Below, piece by piece: positions 34,943 to 43,413 of a stretch of DNA of 64,000 nucleotides. Numbering within the stretch: the stretch's first letter is position 1; every line of letters starts with the position of its first letter. This DNA is from Chlamydiales bacterium (GTDB taxonomy: Bacteria; Chlamydiota; Chlamydiia; Chlamydiales; Criblamydiaceae): positions 186,001 through 250,000 of the forward strand of contig JACKPN010000001.1 of the NCBI GenBank assembly GCA_024233575.1. Reading direction: 5' to 3'. The notes beneath the pieces were generated by a model. That model was not told the origin of the DNA and did not search any database. It worked only from the letters and a program-made list of their open reading frames with translations. Position numbers and translations under genes: made by a program.

Positions 34943-35512
34943 ATGAATATTAGAAAAAAATTAACTATATTAATTTTTAGTACGATCTGCGCATCCACAC
35001 CCCTAATTGCTGCTCAGTCATACAACAACAATGAAGAGGTTTGCTGCTATGAAAAAGAATATTTTAACTACGTCAAACTCGGCGGAGCAGAACTGACCGT
35101 TGGACAAGAAGATGATCTAACACCAGCAGTGGGAATCGGCCGTCGTTATGAGTGCGGAGAAACGGCTATCGACATCTCAATCAACTTCTCTACCGAAGAG
35201 CATCAACACTCCTATATCGTCACTGTCCCAAGAATCATGTACCTGGTTTACACTGATCCTGCAGCAAACGCTTCCTGCTACTATGGCGCAGGCCTCAGTT
35301 ACCTCATCCAACAGTCCCGTGATGATGAAGATGAAATCACCCGTAAATTCGAAGGTATCGGCGGTGAATTGGCGATTGGTCTGGAGATGCAACGGAATAG
35401 TCCTTTCCGTTCATTTATAGAACTTAACCTGTCTCAGCCTATTGTTCCTACAAACAAAAAAGGAAGCTACCCTTCCCCTTCACTGATGGCAACATTCGGC
35501 GTCGGCTTCTAA
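34943..35512 (+). CDS. Probable outer-membrane beta-barrel protein
   Basis: About 189 residues: signal peptide (MNIRKKLTILIFSTICASTPLIA), a short Cys-containing segment (VCCYEKEYFNYVKLGG) and alternating beta strands with amphipathic pattern (VGIGRRYECGETAIDISINF, SYIVTVPRIMYLVYT, SFIELNLSQPIV), ending in ...LMATFGVGF, a C-terminal Phe as in barrel proteins inserted by BamA. It may be a small porin-like protein or adhesin. ATG at 34943 has AGGTGG five bases upstream. The family name is not recognised. Confidence 0.75.
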   Translation: MNIRKKLTILIFSTICASTPLIAAQSYNNNEEVCCYEKEYFNYVKLGGAELTVGQEDDLTPAVGIGRRYECGETAIDISINFSTEEHQHSYIVTVPRIMYLVYTDPAANASCYYGAGLSYLIQQSRDDEDEITRKFEGIGGELAIGLEMQRNSPFRSFIELNLSQPIVPTNKKGSYPSPSLMATFGVGF

Positions 35513-35526
35513 CAGCTGCCGCTTGT

Positions 35527-35547
35527 GGCAGCGCTCCCGGCGCTGCC
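35527..35547. terminator. GC-rich hairpin between convergent genes
   Basis: Stem GGCAGCGC/GCGCTGCC with a five-base loop between the barrel gene and the small gene on the other strand. No T-run on either side, so termination may be weak or factor-dependent. Confidence 0.5.
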
Positions 35548-35553
35548 GTTGCC

Positions 35554-35829
35554 TCAAACGATCCTGACAATATTACGTTCTACCAGGCGCGACCCTTCAA
35601 AACAGCCTTTTACAAGGTCTTCAAAGCACGCAACGGCATAGATTGCGACACACAACAATGTCGTTGTTGCAGAAGCGGTAAACATGAAGTCAGACAACTC
35701 TCCGATCGCCACACTGAAAAACAGCGTCGTCAGCCATGAATATGCTGCATATTTGCCTACTTTATGCGCACCATTATACAGCTCGGTATGCAGCGAGATG
35801 TTGCGGTGGATTTCATGTACACTCATCAT
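35554..35829 (-). CDS. Small two-helix membrane protein
   Basis: 91 residues with two hydrophobic segments (AAYSWLTTLFFSVAIG and ATTTLLCVAIYAVACF) and a positively charged C-terminus ending ERNIVRIV. The pattern is loosely like that of the small membrane gene at 43372 (which also has an NIVR), but I cannot confirm homology. ATG at 35829 or 35826; the ribosome site is poor. It is read away from the TPP riboswitch. Confidence 0.55.
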   Translation of the reverse strand: MMSVHEIHRNISLHTELYNGAHKVGKYAAYSWLTTLFFSVAIGELSDFMFTASATTTLLCVAIYAVACFEDLVKGCFEGSRLVERNIVRIV

Positions 35830-35896
35830 AATTGCTAAATATTTTAACGAATCACTCTACTATTGATCAATATTATTCCCCCTGATAGGATTCTTG

Positions 35897-36041
35897 CCAT
35901 CACCAGGGGTGCTTAAGGATTTTTCCCAAGCTGAAAGAACGATTCCGTTTAACCCTCATTACCTGATCCGGATAATGCCGGCGTAGGAAGTGTGGATTTC
36001 GATGTTTTTCTATCGATCCTTGGTGATGCTTTAAAACAAGG
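35897..36041 (+). promoter_or_regulatory. TPP riboswitch (THI element) and expression platform
   Basis: The aptamer (35897-35995) shows the THI-box blocks: CAGGGGTGC, GCTGAAAGAACG, TTAACCC..TACCTGATCCGG, ATAATGCCGGCGTAGGAAG, closed by CCA-CAC/GTGTGG. Downstream, CCTTG (36018-36022) can pair with CAAGG (36037-36041), which is the ribosome site of the transporter gene. GGTGATG (36022-36028) can instead pair with CATCACC in the 5' strand of P1 (35898-35904), freeing the ribosome site. Binding of thiamine pyrophosphate should therefore block translation. Confidence 0.95.
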
Positions 36042-36050
36042 AGATTGAAG

Positions 36051-37328
36051 ATGAAGCATCACCGACAGAAACTCTTGCATTTGTTAAGCCCGCTCATCGG
36101 CAACTTATTCGAAAATTATGACAACGCCCTTTTTGCTCTTTTGTCGCCATATTTAGCACACCTTTTTTTCCCCGAACAGGATCAGACTGTCGCGCTCATC
36201 CTTACCTATGCAATCATTCCTATCTCTGCGCTGGCATACCCTATCGGCGCTCTATTCTTCGGATATATCGGCGACATGCACGGAAAACAACACGCTCTCT
36301 TCCTAACCATGAGCGGCATGGCCGCCGTCACCATGGCGATGGCATTCCTACCCACCTATGCTTCCATTGGCATGGCTGCACCGCTGCTTCTATCTCTAGG
36401 TAGAATGCTACAGAATTTCTTTGCCTCGGGAGAGACGGTCGGCGGCGCTCTTTATCTTCTTGAGCACACCCCGGAAAAACAACGCAACTTCCTCAGCAGT
36501 ATCTTTGCCTGCTCCACAGTTGCCGGCATTCTGGTCGGTTCCGCTGCTGTAGGCATTTTAGCCAATGCCAATATGGTGGAGACTTGCTGGCGATATCTAT
36601 TCATGTTCGGCGGCATCACGGCGCTTGTCGGCCTGTATATTCGCTCGCAGCAGGAAAAAGAGCATGATAATACTCCTAAGAAGATCACGATCATTGATAA
36701 CATCAAAGTACTGTGGCAAGAGCGGCGCCCTCTGATGCAGGTAATTATCGTATCGGGTTTCAGTTGGGCGTGCTATTTCATCGCCCTCGTGGTCATTAAC
36801 GGCCTCATCCCCCTCGTTACTGACATCACAGAAGCTGAAGCTGTCAGCATGAACACCTCTCTTGTCGTTCTCGATTTTGTCTTACTGCCGGTCTTTGGCT
36901 ATTGTGCGACAATATGGACAAGAGAAAAGGTGATGCTGGCGGCAACGCTCGTTACCGTTGTAGCAGGAATGCCATTATTCCTGTGGCTGCAAGACGCCAA
37001 CCTGGTCACCGTGATGGTGATCCGATCGATTTTCGTAATGATCGGTGTTGGTTACTGCGCCTCCTATCACGCATGGGCGCGCGCGCAGGTACCTGAGCAT
37101 TGCCGCTATTCCCTCTTATCTTTCGGCTATGCCATGGGAGGACAACTATTCGGCGGCCCCACAGCAGTGATCACCCTTTGGCTGTACCACGCCACCGGAA
37201 AGATCTGGCTCGCCAGTATTTGGTGGATCGGTGTTGCTATTCTCGCCGCCTTTGCTCTTGCTTTCAACAAAAGCGTTGCTGCTATAGAGGGCAAGATGAT
37301 AAAAAGTCCTTCTTTATTATCGAACTAA
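36051..37328 (+). CDS. TPP-riboswitch-controlled MFS transporter, probable thiamine-compound importer
   Basis: About 425 residues, twelve membrane helices, of the metabolite:H+ symporter branch of the major facilitator superfamily: GNLFENYDNALFALLSPYLA in helix 1, PIGALFFGYIGDMHGKQHAL for the 2-3 loop motif, and GRMLQNFFASGETVGGALYLLEHTP. A TPP riboswitch directly controls it, so the substrate is very likely thiamine, its phosphate or a precursor. ATG at 36051 has AAGGAG seven bases upstream; the TTG at 36045 is disfavoured. Its 3' end is duplicated at 38788-38858, on the other side of the following HAD-like gene. Confidence 0.88.
   Translation: MKHHRQKLLHLLSPLIGNLFENYDNALFALLSPYLAHLFFPEQDQTVALILTYAIIPISALAYPIGALFFGYIGDMHGKQHALFLTMSGMAAVTMAMAFLPTYASIGMAAPLLLSLGRMLQNFFASGETVGGALYLLEHTPEKQRNFLSSIFACSTVAGILVGSAAVGILANANMVETCWRYLFMFGGITALVGLYIRSQQEKEHDNTPKKITIIDNIKVLWQERRPLMQVIIVSGFSWACYFIALVVINGLIPLVTDITEAEAVSMNTSLVVLDFVLLPVFGYCATIWTREKVMLAATLVTVVAGMPLFLWLQDANLVTVMVIRSIFVMIGVGYCASYHAWARAQVPEHCRYSLLSFGYAMGGQLFGGPTAVITLWLYHATGKIWLASIWWIGVAILAAFALAFNKSVAAIEGKMIKSPSLLSN
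37242..37312 (+). repeat. Direct repeat, original copy (3' end of the MFS gene)
   Basis: 71 bases of the transporter's last codons, about 90% identical (7 mismatches by eye) to 38788-38858. The HAD-like gene at 37467 lies between the two copies. Confidence 0.85.
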
Positions 37329-37345
37329 TGAGAAATCATATCGAG

Positions 37346-37375
37346 TATACCGAAATTGATTCAAGAATCGGTATA
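37346..37375. repeat. TATACCGAAA palindrome, copy C (30 bp)
   Basis: Left arm TATACCGAAATTGATTC and shortened right arm GAATCGGTATA (about six bases lost compared with copy A). It begins 17 bases after the MFS stop and ends 91 before the HAD-like gene. Confidence 0.8.
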
Positions 37376-37466
37376 ACTGCTGTCGAGCGGATTTAAGACT
37401 TTTTCTGAATACAGTTGGTTTAAATGGCTCAATCCAGGTATACATTACTCCAAAAAAATTTAGGTT

Positions 37467-38666
37467 ATGACAATGACTACGATAAACGTTTGCTTAGACA
37501 TTGATGGTGTATTATGCTGCAGCGATGCAAAAACAGTAGAAAATGCATCATTCTATCACCAAAAAGGTGCAATCATCGATGCCGTTCATACTTATTATGT
37601 CTTTCCTGGCGTAATGGAATTCATTAGGCTGCTTTATCGACAGAAGAATATTACGGTATCTTTTTATAGCAATGCCAACGCGTTTAGAAATTACTATTTT
37701 GTGCGACATCTACTGAAGCGTTCGCTTGGTGAGGAAGAATACCGTAAAGTTAAGAACAATGTGGTCGTTTTATCCAAACAAGATCGTGCCAAAATCTCAA
37801 ATGAAACAGCTAAAAAGCAGTTTGAGCAGTATGGGATCACGTCTAATCAGAGGTTCACGAAAAAGGATTTAACTAAAATCGATTCAACACCACTGAACAA
37901 TATGGTGCTCATTGATGATAAGGACTCCAATGTGTTTCCTGGCCAAGAAGCTAATTTCTTAAAAGCTCCTTCCAGCTGCACAAAAGATTATTTGGACTGT
38001 ATAGATGGAGAGCAACACACAAAAATCCCTTGTTTACTTTTGGTTTTGGGCAAACACGAATCGGAACCTGAAGATTCGGAAAAGCAAGAAGTTATTGCCG
38101 GGAACCAGATTCTCGTAATAAAGAACGGCTCGAATTATGAACTAGGTTTCCTCGAGTTGTCCGATGATCGGTATGAGCAACTGCCGATCCCTGCCGAAGG
38201 AAACAAAGAGCTTATCGAGCAGTTAGATACCATCTGTCATCAGGGAAATGGTGGCGAATATGGGGCAATTGATTTGAAGGACTCCCGAGTTAATGAGGTC
38301 ATTTATCAATTAGTTCGTTCAAATGCCGGCGAGACGAAAGCCATCTACACCGAAATCAATAGAATCTGCTACGTAGCTGGAATGCTCTTTAAGGCTATCG
38401 AATTGGCAGAAAAAAATAGCGTTACTTTAAGTGAACAGCTATTCAAACGGCAGTTCCTCAAGTTGAGCGAAAATCGGTTTAAACCTTGCTTTGACCGAAC
38501 AGCGACACAGAAGAAAGTGTATCTATATGGCTTGCAAAAGCTTAAAGAGGTCAACTCCAGTTACTCACTAATTACGCCAGTCATCTTTCGCAAATGTATC
38601 AATCTACCCCTCACAAGAAGTCAGGAAGTATTTTTGAAAGATGCAATTGGTAATGAGTGCGGATAA
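37467..38666 (+). CDS. HAD-fold (FCP1-like) protein, member 1 of a local family
   Basis: 399 residues. The N-terminal HAD domain has motif I CLDIDGVLCCSD (DxD intact), the FPGVMEFIRLL and VSFYSNANA segments (motif II Ser/Thr) and VLIDDKDSN (acidic motif IV), so phosphatase activity is possible. The C-terminal domain (~210-399) contains INRICYVAGMLFKAIELA, found in all four members of the family in this window, and is otherwise unrecognised. It ends ECG: the Cys aligns with the CaaX Cys of two paralogs but the box is cut short. A second ATG at 37473 fits the ribosome site better. The gene sits between duplicated tails of the MFS gene and behind a palindrome. Confidence 0.75.
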   Translation: MTMTTINVCLDIDGVLCCSDAKTVENASFYHQKGAIIDAVHTYYVFPGVMEFIRLLYRQKNITVSFYSNANAFRNYYFVRHLLKRSLGEEEYRKVKNNVVVLSKQDRAKISNETAKKQFEQYGITSNQRFTKKDLTKIDSTPLNNMVLIDDKDSNVFPGQEANFLKAPSSCTKDYLDCIDGEQHTKIPCLLLVLGKHESEPEDSEKQEVIAGNQILVIKNGSNYELGFLELSDDRYEQLPIPAEGNKELIEQLDTICHQGNGGEYGAIDLKDSRVNEVIYQLVRSNAGETKAIYTEINRICYVAGMLFKAIELAEKNSVTLSEQLFKRQFLKLSENRFKPCFDRTATQKKVYLYGLQKLKEVNSSYSLITPVIFRKCINLPLTRSQEVFLKDAIGNECG

Positions 38667-38787
38667 GTTCGTACCATTAGAGCATTGCCTCTGCATTTTC
38701 TCTGTCTATCGTTGGCATTAGCGATCAGTATTTCATCACCCTCAGGGAATCTCTATCACCAGAATTCAGGGGATCAGCAATGCTAAC

Positions 38788-38858
38788 CTCGCCGCCTTCG
38801 CTCTTGTTTTCAACAAAAGCGTTGCTGCTATAGTCGGCAAGATGGTAAAATGTCTTTC
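38788..38858 (+). repeat. Decayed duplicate of the MFS gene 3' end
   Basis: 71-base direct repeat of 37242-37312, offset 1546 bases, no indels. It is not part of any complete gene and leads into the region before the SDR gene. Weak similarity may extend about 12 bases further left. Confidence 0.85.
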
Positions 38859-38886
38859 CCTATCAATAATCCAATTAGGATATATC

Positions 38887-39795
38887 ATGAACATTAAGCT
38901 TCACTTAATCGCCTTCCTACTCCTGGTCATGTCAACAGTTAGTGCCGATGACAAGGTGATCTTGATTACAGGGGCATCACGGGGCATAGGCTTAGAAACA
39001 GTGCGTCTACTTTCACAGAATGAAAACGATACAATCATTGCTACAGCGAGAACTCCTGAAAAAGCAATACTCCTCCAAAAGCTCGCTGACGAACGCGATA
39101 ATATCGTTATCAAAACTCTTGATGTGGCAAGCACCACATCAGTAAATTCCGCGATCAACGATACCCTTCGTTTATATGGAAAGATTGATGTCGTGGTCAA
39201 CAATGCCGGTTATGGCGTCTTCGGCCCTGTGGAAACGATTACCGAAGAGGAGATGCTGCATCAATATAATGTCGATGTTCTTGGTCCGAAACGCATCACA
39301 GATGCCGTTCTTCCCTCCATGCGGGCCCGCAACAGTGGAAGAATCGTCAACATAAGCAGCATCGTCGGACGCTACCCATCCAATGTACTGCCGACCTACA
39401 GCGCATGTAAACACGATCTCGAAGTGATCACCTGCGGGTACGCCTTTGATAATGCAGCATGGGAAGGAATAGTCTTTTGCATCATCCAACCGGGAAGCGT
39501 TGCTACAGATTTTGCTCAATCGCTGACAACCGGCACTCGTCCTGTTGTAGACGCCCCTTATGACATCTACAAAAAGAACTGCCGTACAGCGATCGATAAC
39601 GCTGTCAGCCATGGGCAACCTGCCGATGAGGTGGCAGCAGTGATCAAGAAGGCTATCGAGGACCCAAACCCTGATTTCTGGTATCAAAGCAGCAGCGCTG
39701 TACAGCAGCTTTTCGATAAGCATTACAAAGATACCACAGGATGCGGGTTTATCCGCGACAAAGTGCAGCTCAGCCGCTCTTGGTACAATGAGTAA
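38887..39795 (+). CDS. Short-chain dehydrogenase/reductase with signal peptide
   Basis: 302 residues of the classical SDR family: TGASRGIG cofactor motif, NNAGYG, Ser in NISSIVG and the YxxxK pair in YSACKH. The retinol-dehydrogenase-like pattern continues with IQPGSVATDF. Unusually, residues 1-19 (MNIKLHLIAFLLLVMSTVSA) form a signal peptide or membrane anchor, suggesting action outside the cytosol. ATG at 38887 begins that segment; the longer frame to 38842 lies in duplicated MFS-tail sequence. The substrate is unknown; sterols, retinoids or other host lipids are plausible for an exported form. Confidence 0.88.
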   Translation: MNIKLHLIAFLLLVMSTVSADDKVILITGASRGIGLETVRLLSQNENDTIIATARTPEKAILLQKLADERDNIVIKTLDVASTTSVNSAINDTLRLYGKIDVVVNNAGYGVFGPVETITEEEMLHQYNVDVLGPKRITDAVLPSMRARNSGRIVNISSIVGRYPSNVLPTYSACKHDLEVITCGYAFDNAAWEGIVFCIIQPGSVATDFAQSLTTGTRPVVDAPYDIYKKNCRTAIDNAVSHGQPADEVAAVIKKAIEDPNPDFWYQSSSAVQQLFDKHYKDTTGCGFIRDKVQLSRSWYNE

Positions 39796-39932
39796 TTCAA
39801 TGATGGATGTTAGTTACCTCGCTAGCTAGAATCAGGATGACATGGTTATGACTACCCCAAAACAAGCCACTTCGTGATAGCCAATAAATAAATAATTAAT
39901 TACGATGATCATTTTTCTTGAGAACAAGAACA

Positions 39933-40934
39933 ATGAATCACCTTGACTATCTAAAGACTTGGTACCGGAGTTACAACACCCACTGGGTATATTATCAAGC
40001 AGACTGTCCTGAACATGTATTGGAAGCTGGACTCCTTCATCCTAATGAAGCAGTGAAGCAGCCTTCGGAAAAACTTACCCAAAAAGACATCGACGCAATC
40101 AAACCACATGCCAATACATTCAAAGAAAAATACCGACATTGGGCCGGAGGACTCCCCTTTCCCGAAGCAAATGCGGAAGCGGAACGATTACATCGAACGG
40201 TCAATAAACTAGATGCAATAAAAAAAACACGCGAATTCTTTGATATTGCCTATCCAGAACGCAGGTTAAAACGGTCTTCAACAAGCTTCGCTATTCCAGA
40301 AATAGAAGGTTTAGTACCAGTAACTCAAATCACAAGATGTGTGAATGAGATGTCGAATGAGATCTCATCATCTATGGTCACATATGAACGGCAGCAGCCA
40401 AAAGAACAGCGACTCTATACTCTCCTCGCCGAAATATGGGAGAAAGAAAAAACTCCTGAAGTACATCAAGAATGTATTCGCTTAAGCTCCCTCTATTTCG
40501 GTACCGAAGAAGCCAATGATGAAGCTGCAATCCCAATCAAGAGCGGTCTAATAAATTCTAAAGACTTCACTACCTTCAAAGGACTGACGATTCTTATCGG
40601 CATTGAAGAAGACAATGCTATAACCTCTCTTGCCGGCAACCTTCTTTATCCTTGGCAAAATGGTGGGGAATATTACTCGCTTAACCTCAAGTCGCGCAAC
40701 ATCTTGCTACTTGGACCGCAGTCACTTCTTAGTAACTTTGCAGAATACGGCTATCAAATAGTCTATAATGAGAAGATCCGCACGCAGAAATACCCTGCTC
40801 TTTTTTCTACCATGCCTACACATAGGAGAATCTCTAGTCTCTGCAAAAAAAAGCTAGGATTGCTGCTTCATGTAATGCCACATCCACAGAATCAGGAAAA
40901 TGTCTCTGCCAATGAAAAACAGGAAGTAGAGTAG
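39933..40934 (+). CDS. Unknown soluble protein
   Basis: 333 residues; no signal peptide or membrane segment and no family recognised. The N-terminal third is helical and rich in Tyr, Trp and His (WYRSYNTHWVYYQ), the middle is charged, and the C-terminal third has mixed strands with KGLTILIGIEED and SRNILLLGPQSLL. Composition is somewhat AT-rich, like the other lineage-specific genes nearby. ATG at 39933 is used; the longer frame begins with TTG at 39918. It converges with the PAP2 gene, ten bases away. Confidence 0.7.
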   Translation: MNHLDYLKTWYRSYNTHWVYYQADCPEHVLEAGLLHPNEAVKQPSEKLTQKDIDAIKPHANTFKEKYRHWAGGLPFPEANAEAERLHRTVNKLDAIKKTREFFDIAYPERRLKRSSTSFAIPEIEGLVPVTQITRCVNEMSNEISSSMVTYERQQPKEQRLYTLLAEIWEKEKTPEVHQECIRLSSLYFGTEEANDEAAIPIKSGLINSKDFTTFKGLTILIGIEEDNAITSLAGNLLYPWQNGGEYYSLNLKSRNILLLGPQSLLSNFAEYGYQIVYNEKIRTQKYPALFSTMPTHRRISSLCKKKLGLLLHVMPHPQNQENVSANEKQEVE

Positions 40935-40944
40935 GACAAATATA

Positions 40945-41883
40945 TTACTTGGACTCTGTTCTGTGTCGAAGATGTGTATGAACGTACCTTGCAGGAAGCA
41001 AGTAAAAAAGAGAACTGGCTCCCAAAGTCGTCCACAAACTGATCATCATGAGAGCGCCACCGGAAAGATAGCTCTTATTCGCGCCCGGTCCATACCAAGA
41101 AACAAACAGAGCATAAATTACAAAAATACCACCGATTGCCACCAACGGACGCACAATGCGCTGTTGCCATGTACGGGAATCCTCGATCACCTCGCAATAG
41201 GAAGCCGCTAAGGCACCGATACCTCCGCCTGCCATCGACATGGCAAGCAAATAGGTAGAGAGGGATTGGTAAACAATCAGCATCACTACAGGCACAGCTG
41301 CAACAAAAATAGCTTTCTGCAGAAACGACCAACGTTTCAGCAAACGTTCAATTTCAGGAAACACATAGTAGTAAATCCCAACCATTCCCAAGCCTATTGC
41401 CCAGCCGCCAACTAGATCTGTGGGATAATGCATCCCCAAATACACACGGGAAACGCTGATAAAAAAAATGTAGACAGCAGCAAAACACCACGCCCACCAG
41501 CTCCTCCACGAGCAAACCAAGATGCCTGACAGAAGAATCACTGTCTGCGCCGCACCGGAAGGAAACCCTCCTGTTGTTGCCTTCATCACACCAACACTTG
41601 GATCAACCATCAGCGGCCGAGGTTGATGAAAAAACACTTTAAACAAAAAATTTACATAACTATTGAGAGCGAGAATGCTAAAAACGCGCATGCCGCTCTT
41701 CCAGTGGTAGCCGTACCAAAGAATCGGCACTAAAAGGAATACAAAAAAGACGGTATCGAAGTAATTAAGAAAAATAAAAAAGGAGTCCCACCCGGGCCGC
41801 CCCCACTGTTGAAGGGCATAGACGAGAGACATCTCCCAATGATGCAGAGCTTCCACCTGTGCCTCGCATTGGACAGTAATCAA
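40945..41883 (-). CDS. PAP2-superfamily membrane phosphatase with altered motif
   Basis: 312 residues, about eight membrane helices. The PAP2 motifs are KVFFHQPRP (motif 1), GGFPSGAAQT (motif 2) and SRVYLGMHYPTDLVGGW (motif 3). Motif 2 is normally PSGH; here the His is Ala, so the usual proton donor is missing, while the nucleophilic His of motif 3 (GMHYPTD) is present. Members dephosphorylate lipid phosphates such as undecaprenyl or phosphatidyl phosphates. The longest frame starts with TTG at 41883; GTG at 41856 has GAGG five bases upstream and is a good alternative. Divergent from queF. Confidence 0.85.
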   Translation of the reverse strand: MITVQCEAQVEALHHWEMSLVYALQQWGRPGWDSFFIFLNYFDTVFFVFLLVPILWYGYHWKSGMRVFSILALNSYVNFLFKVFFHQPRPLMVDPSVGVMKATTGGFPSGAAQTVILLSGILVCSWRSWWAWCFAAVYIFFISVSRVYLGMHYPTDLVGGWAIGLGMVGIYYYVFPEIERLLKRWSFLQKAIFVAAVPVVMLIVYQSLSTYLLAMSMAGGGIGALAASYCEVIEDSRTWQQRIVRPLVAIGGIFVIYALFVSWYGPGANKSYLSGGALMMISLWTTLGASSLFYLLPARYVHTHLRHRTESK

Positions 41884-41934
41884 GCAATGAATTATCCTTT
41901 ATACACTCTTTTGGTTCAATAGGAATGATAGTCC

Positions 41935-42753
41935 ATGAGCAATACAGCAGACTCCCCTTTAGGAAAAAGCGCCGCCTATGAAAAAAAATATAATCCTGGC
42001 TTGCTATATGCTATCCCAAGGAAGTTGAATAGAGATGAAATCGGTGTGCCCGTACCCGTTCCCTTCAACGGATGCGATATTTGGAATGCTTACGAGATCT
42101 CCTGGCTGACGCCTAAAGGAAAGCCGCAAGTTGCCATTGGCACATGCATCTTTCCCTGTACCACGTCAAATATCATCGAGTCTAAATCTTTCAAATTATA
42201 TCTTAACTCATTCAATGGCACAGTTTTTTCCTCCAAAGACGAGGTAGTGCACGCGCTTACAAACGACCTTTCTTCAGCAGCAAATGGTTCGGTTGCTGTT
42301 ACGCTCTTCACTCCAGAAGAATTTATTAATCTCCAGATCAGCAATTGGGAAGGCGTTAACATCGATGAACTCGATATTGAAACGGATTGCTACAACGTTA
42401 ACCGTGGTTATCTGCAAAGCGCGGGCGCTATAGTTCATGAAACACTGGTTAGCGATCTCCTGAAAAGCAACTGCCTTGTGACGGGGCAGCCCGACTGGGC
42501 CTCGATTCATATTGAATATGAAGGACCTAAGATTGACCATGCCGGCCTTTTGAAATATCTGATCTCCTTTCGCGACCATAATGAATTTCACGAACAGTGC
42601 GTCGAACGCATCTTCATGGACATTAAGGAACAGTGTGCTCCCTTAAAGCTCACCGTGTATGCCCGCTATACCCGTCGCGGAGGTCTCGATATCAATCCCT
42701 TCCGCAGCACCGAAGCATCGAAACCACAAAATTGTCGCCTACCACGCCAATAA
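41935..42753 (+). CDS. queF: NADPH-dependent 7-cyano-7-deazaguanine reductase QueF (long form)
   Basis: Reduces preQ0 to preQ1 with NADPH, the last step before preQ1 is inserted into tRNA for queuosine. The 272-residue, two-domain form matches E. coli QueF: SWLTPKGKPQVAIG, then the QueF motif SNIIESKSFKLYLNSFN, the catalytic Cys in SNCLVTGQPDWASIHIEY, and the conserved DHAGLLKYLISFRDHNEFHEQ and YTRRGGLDINPFRS. The usual W-G-S after QPD is W-A-S here. ATG at 41935 is the natural start. No other queuosine gene is in the window. Confidence 0.96.
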   Translation: MSNTADSPLGKSAAYEKKYNPGLLYAIPRKLNRDEIGVPVPVPFNGCDIWNAYEISWLTPKGKPQVAIGTCIFPCTTSNIIESKSFKLYLNSFNGTVFSSKDEVVHALTNDLSSAANGSVAVTLFTPEEFINLQISNWEGVNIDELDIETDCYNVNRGYLQSAGAIVHETLVSDLLKSNCLVTGQPDWASIHIEYEGPKIDHAGLLKYLISFRDHNEFHEQCVERIFMDIKEQCAPLKLTVYARYTRRGGLDINPFRSTEASKPQNCRLPRQ

Positions 42754-42792
42754 TTGCTATAGTCCAGTCTTTTAGTAACCAACCAAAAACTA

Positions 42793-43413
42793 ATGACAAT
42801 CGCTGCCGTACGTGTCTGCTCTTTTTCTTTGCTCTGCGATCGAGATCCGAGAGATATCGACAGTCTTTTGGATCCAGAAAAGAAAACGCTATGGAGCCAT
42901 TTCTATGATAATAACTTGAGGTACCTCGGTGAATCTTACACCTCGTTTTACATGGTACCAAAAGTTCATGTTTCTTTTAAATATATTGAAATCATCAATA
43001 TCATCGCCGGAAGGGTCATTTTCGAGAACGAAAAATTCCGCCTGATCCCCAGATTGTGCCCCAACTGCACTGAAGAAAGCGACCTGCTTACTGTTCAAAT
43101 CGGAAAACATCCAAAGACCACCTTAAACCAGCTCCCTTTCGTTGAAAGCGATGTTGCTGCAATTGTAACAGCCCTAACCAATCTCAATATCATGGTTCCG
43201 CGCAGGTTTGCTACAACTCTTTACGGGTTATTATACCAAGGGCAAATCATTAAAATAGATAGCACAGTAGAATTTAACAGCAAGCTTGAAGACGTCGAGC
43301 ACTCGTTATGGGCAGGTGCACGTCTCCTCGGAGACTATGCTAAAGAAAAATTTGAGACGCTGTCAAATTATCTAGCCAGTAGCAAAGATAGGGACCAATT
43401 GCCGCATCAATAA
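42793..43413 (+). CDS. Unknown protein with CxxC-like pair
   Basis: 206 residues, no family recognised, no signal peptide. It contains LIPRLCPNCTEES, a short CPNC that might bind metal or form a disulfide, and a hydrophobic segment (YIEIINIIAGRVIF). It follows queF by 39 bases in the same direction, so it may share the transcript, though no link to queuosine is evident. The last ~14 codons overlap the end of the convergent small membrane gene by 42 bases. The ribosome site before ATG 42793 is weak. Confidence 0.65.
   Translation: MTIAAVRVCSFSLLCDRDPRDIDSLLDPEKKTLWSHFYDNNLRYLGESYTSFYMVPKVHVSFKYIEIINIIAGRVIFENEKFRLIPRLCPNCTEESDLLTVQIGKHPKTTLNQLPFVESDVAAIVTALTNLNIMVPRRFATTLYGLLYQGQIIKIDSTVEFNSKLEDVEHSLWAGARLLGDYAKEKFETLSNYLASSKDRDQLPHQ

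Noticed and set aside
37346..37375. Palindrome C as an intrinsic terminator of the MFS gene
   Set aside because: No T-run follows, and the same sequence occurs before the F-box gene where no upstream gene ends; repeat or operator preferred.
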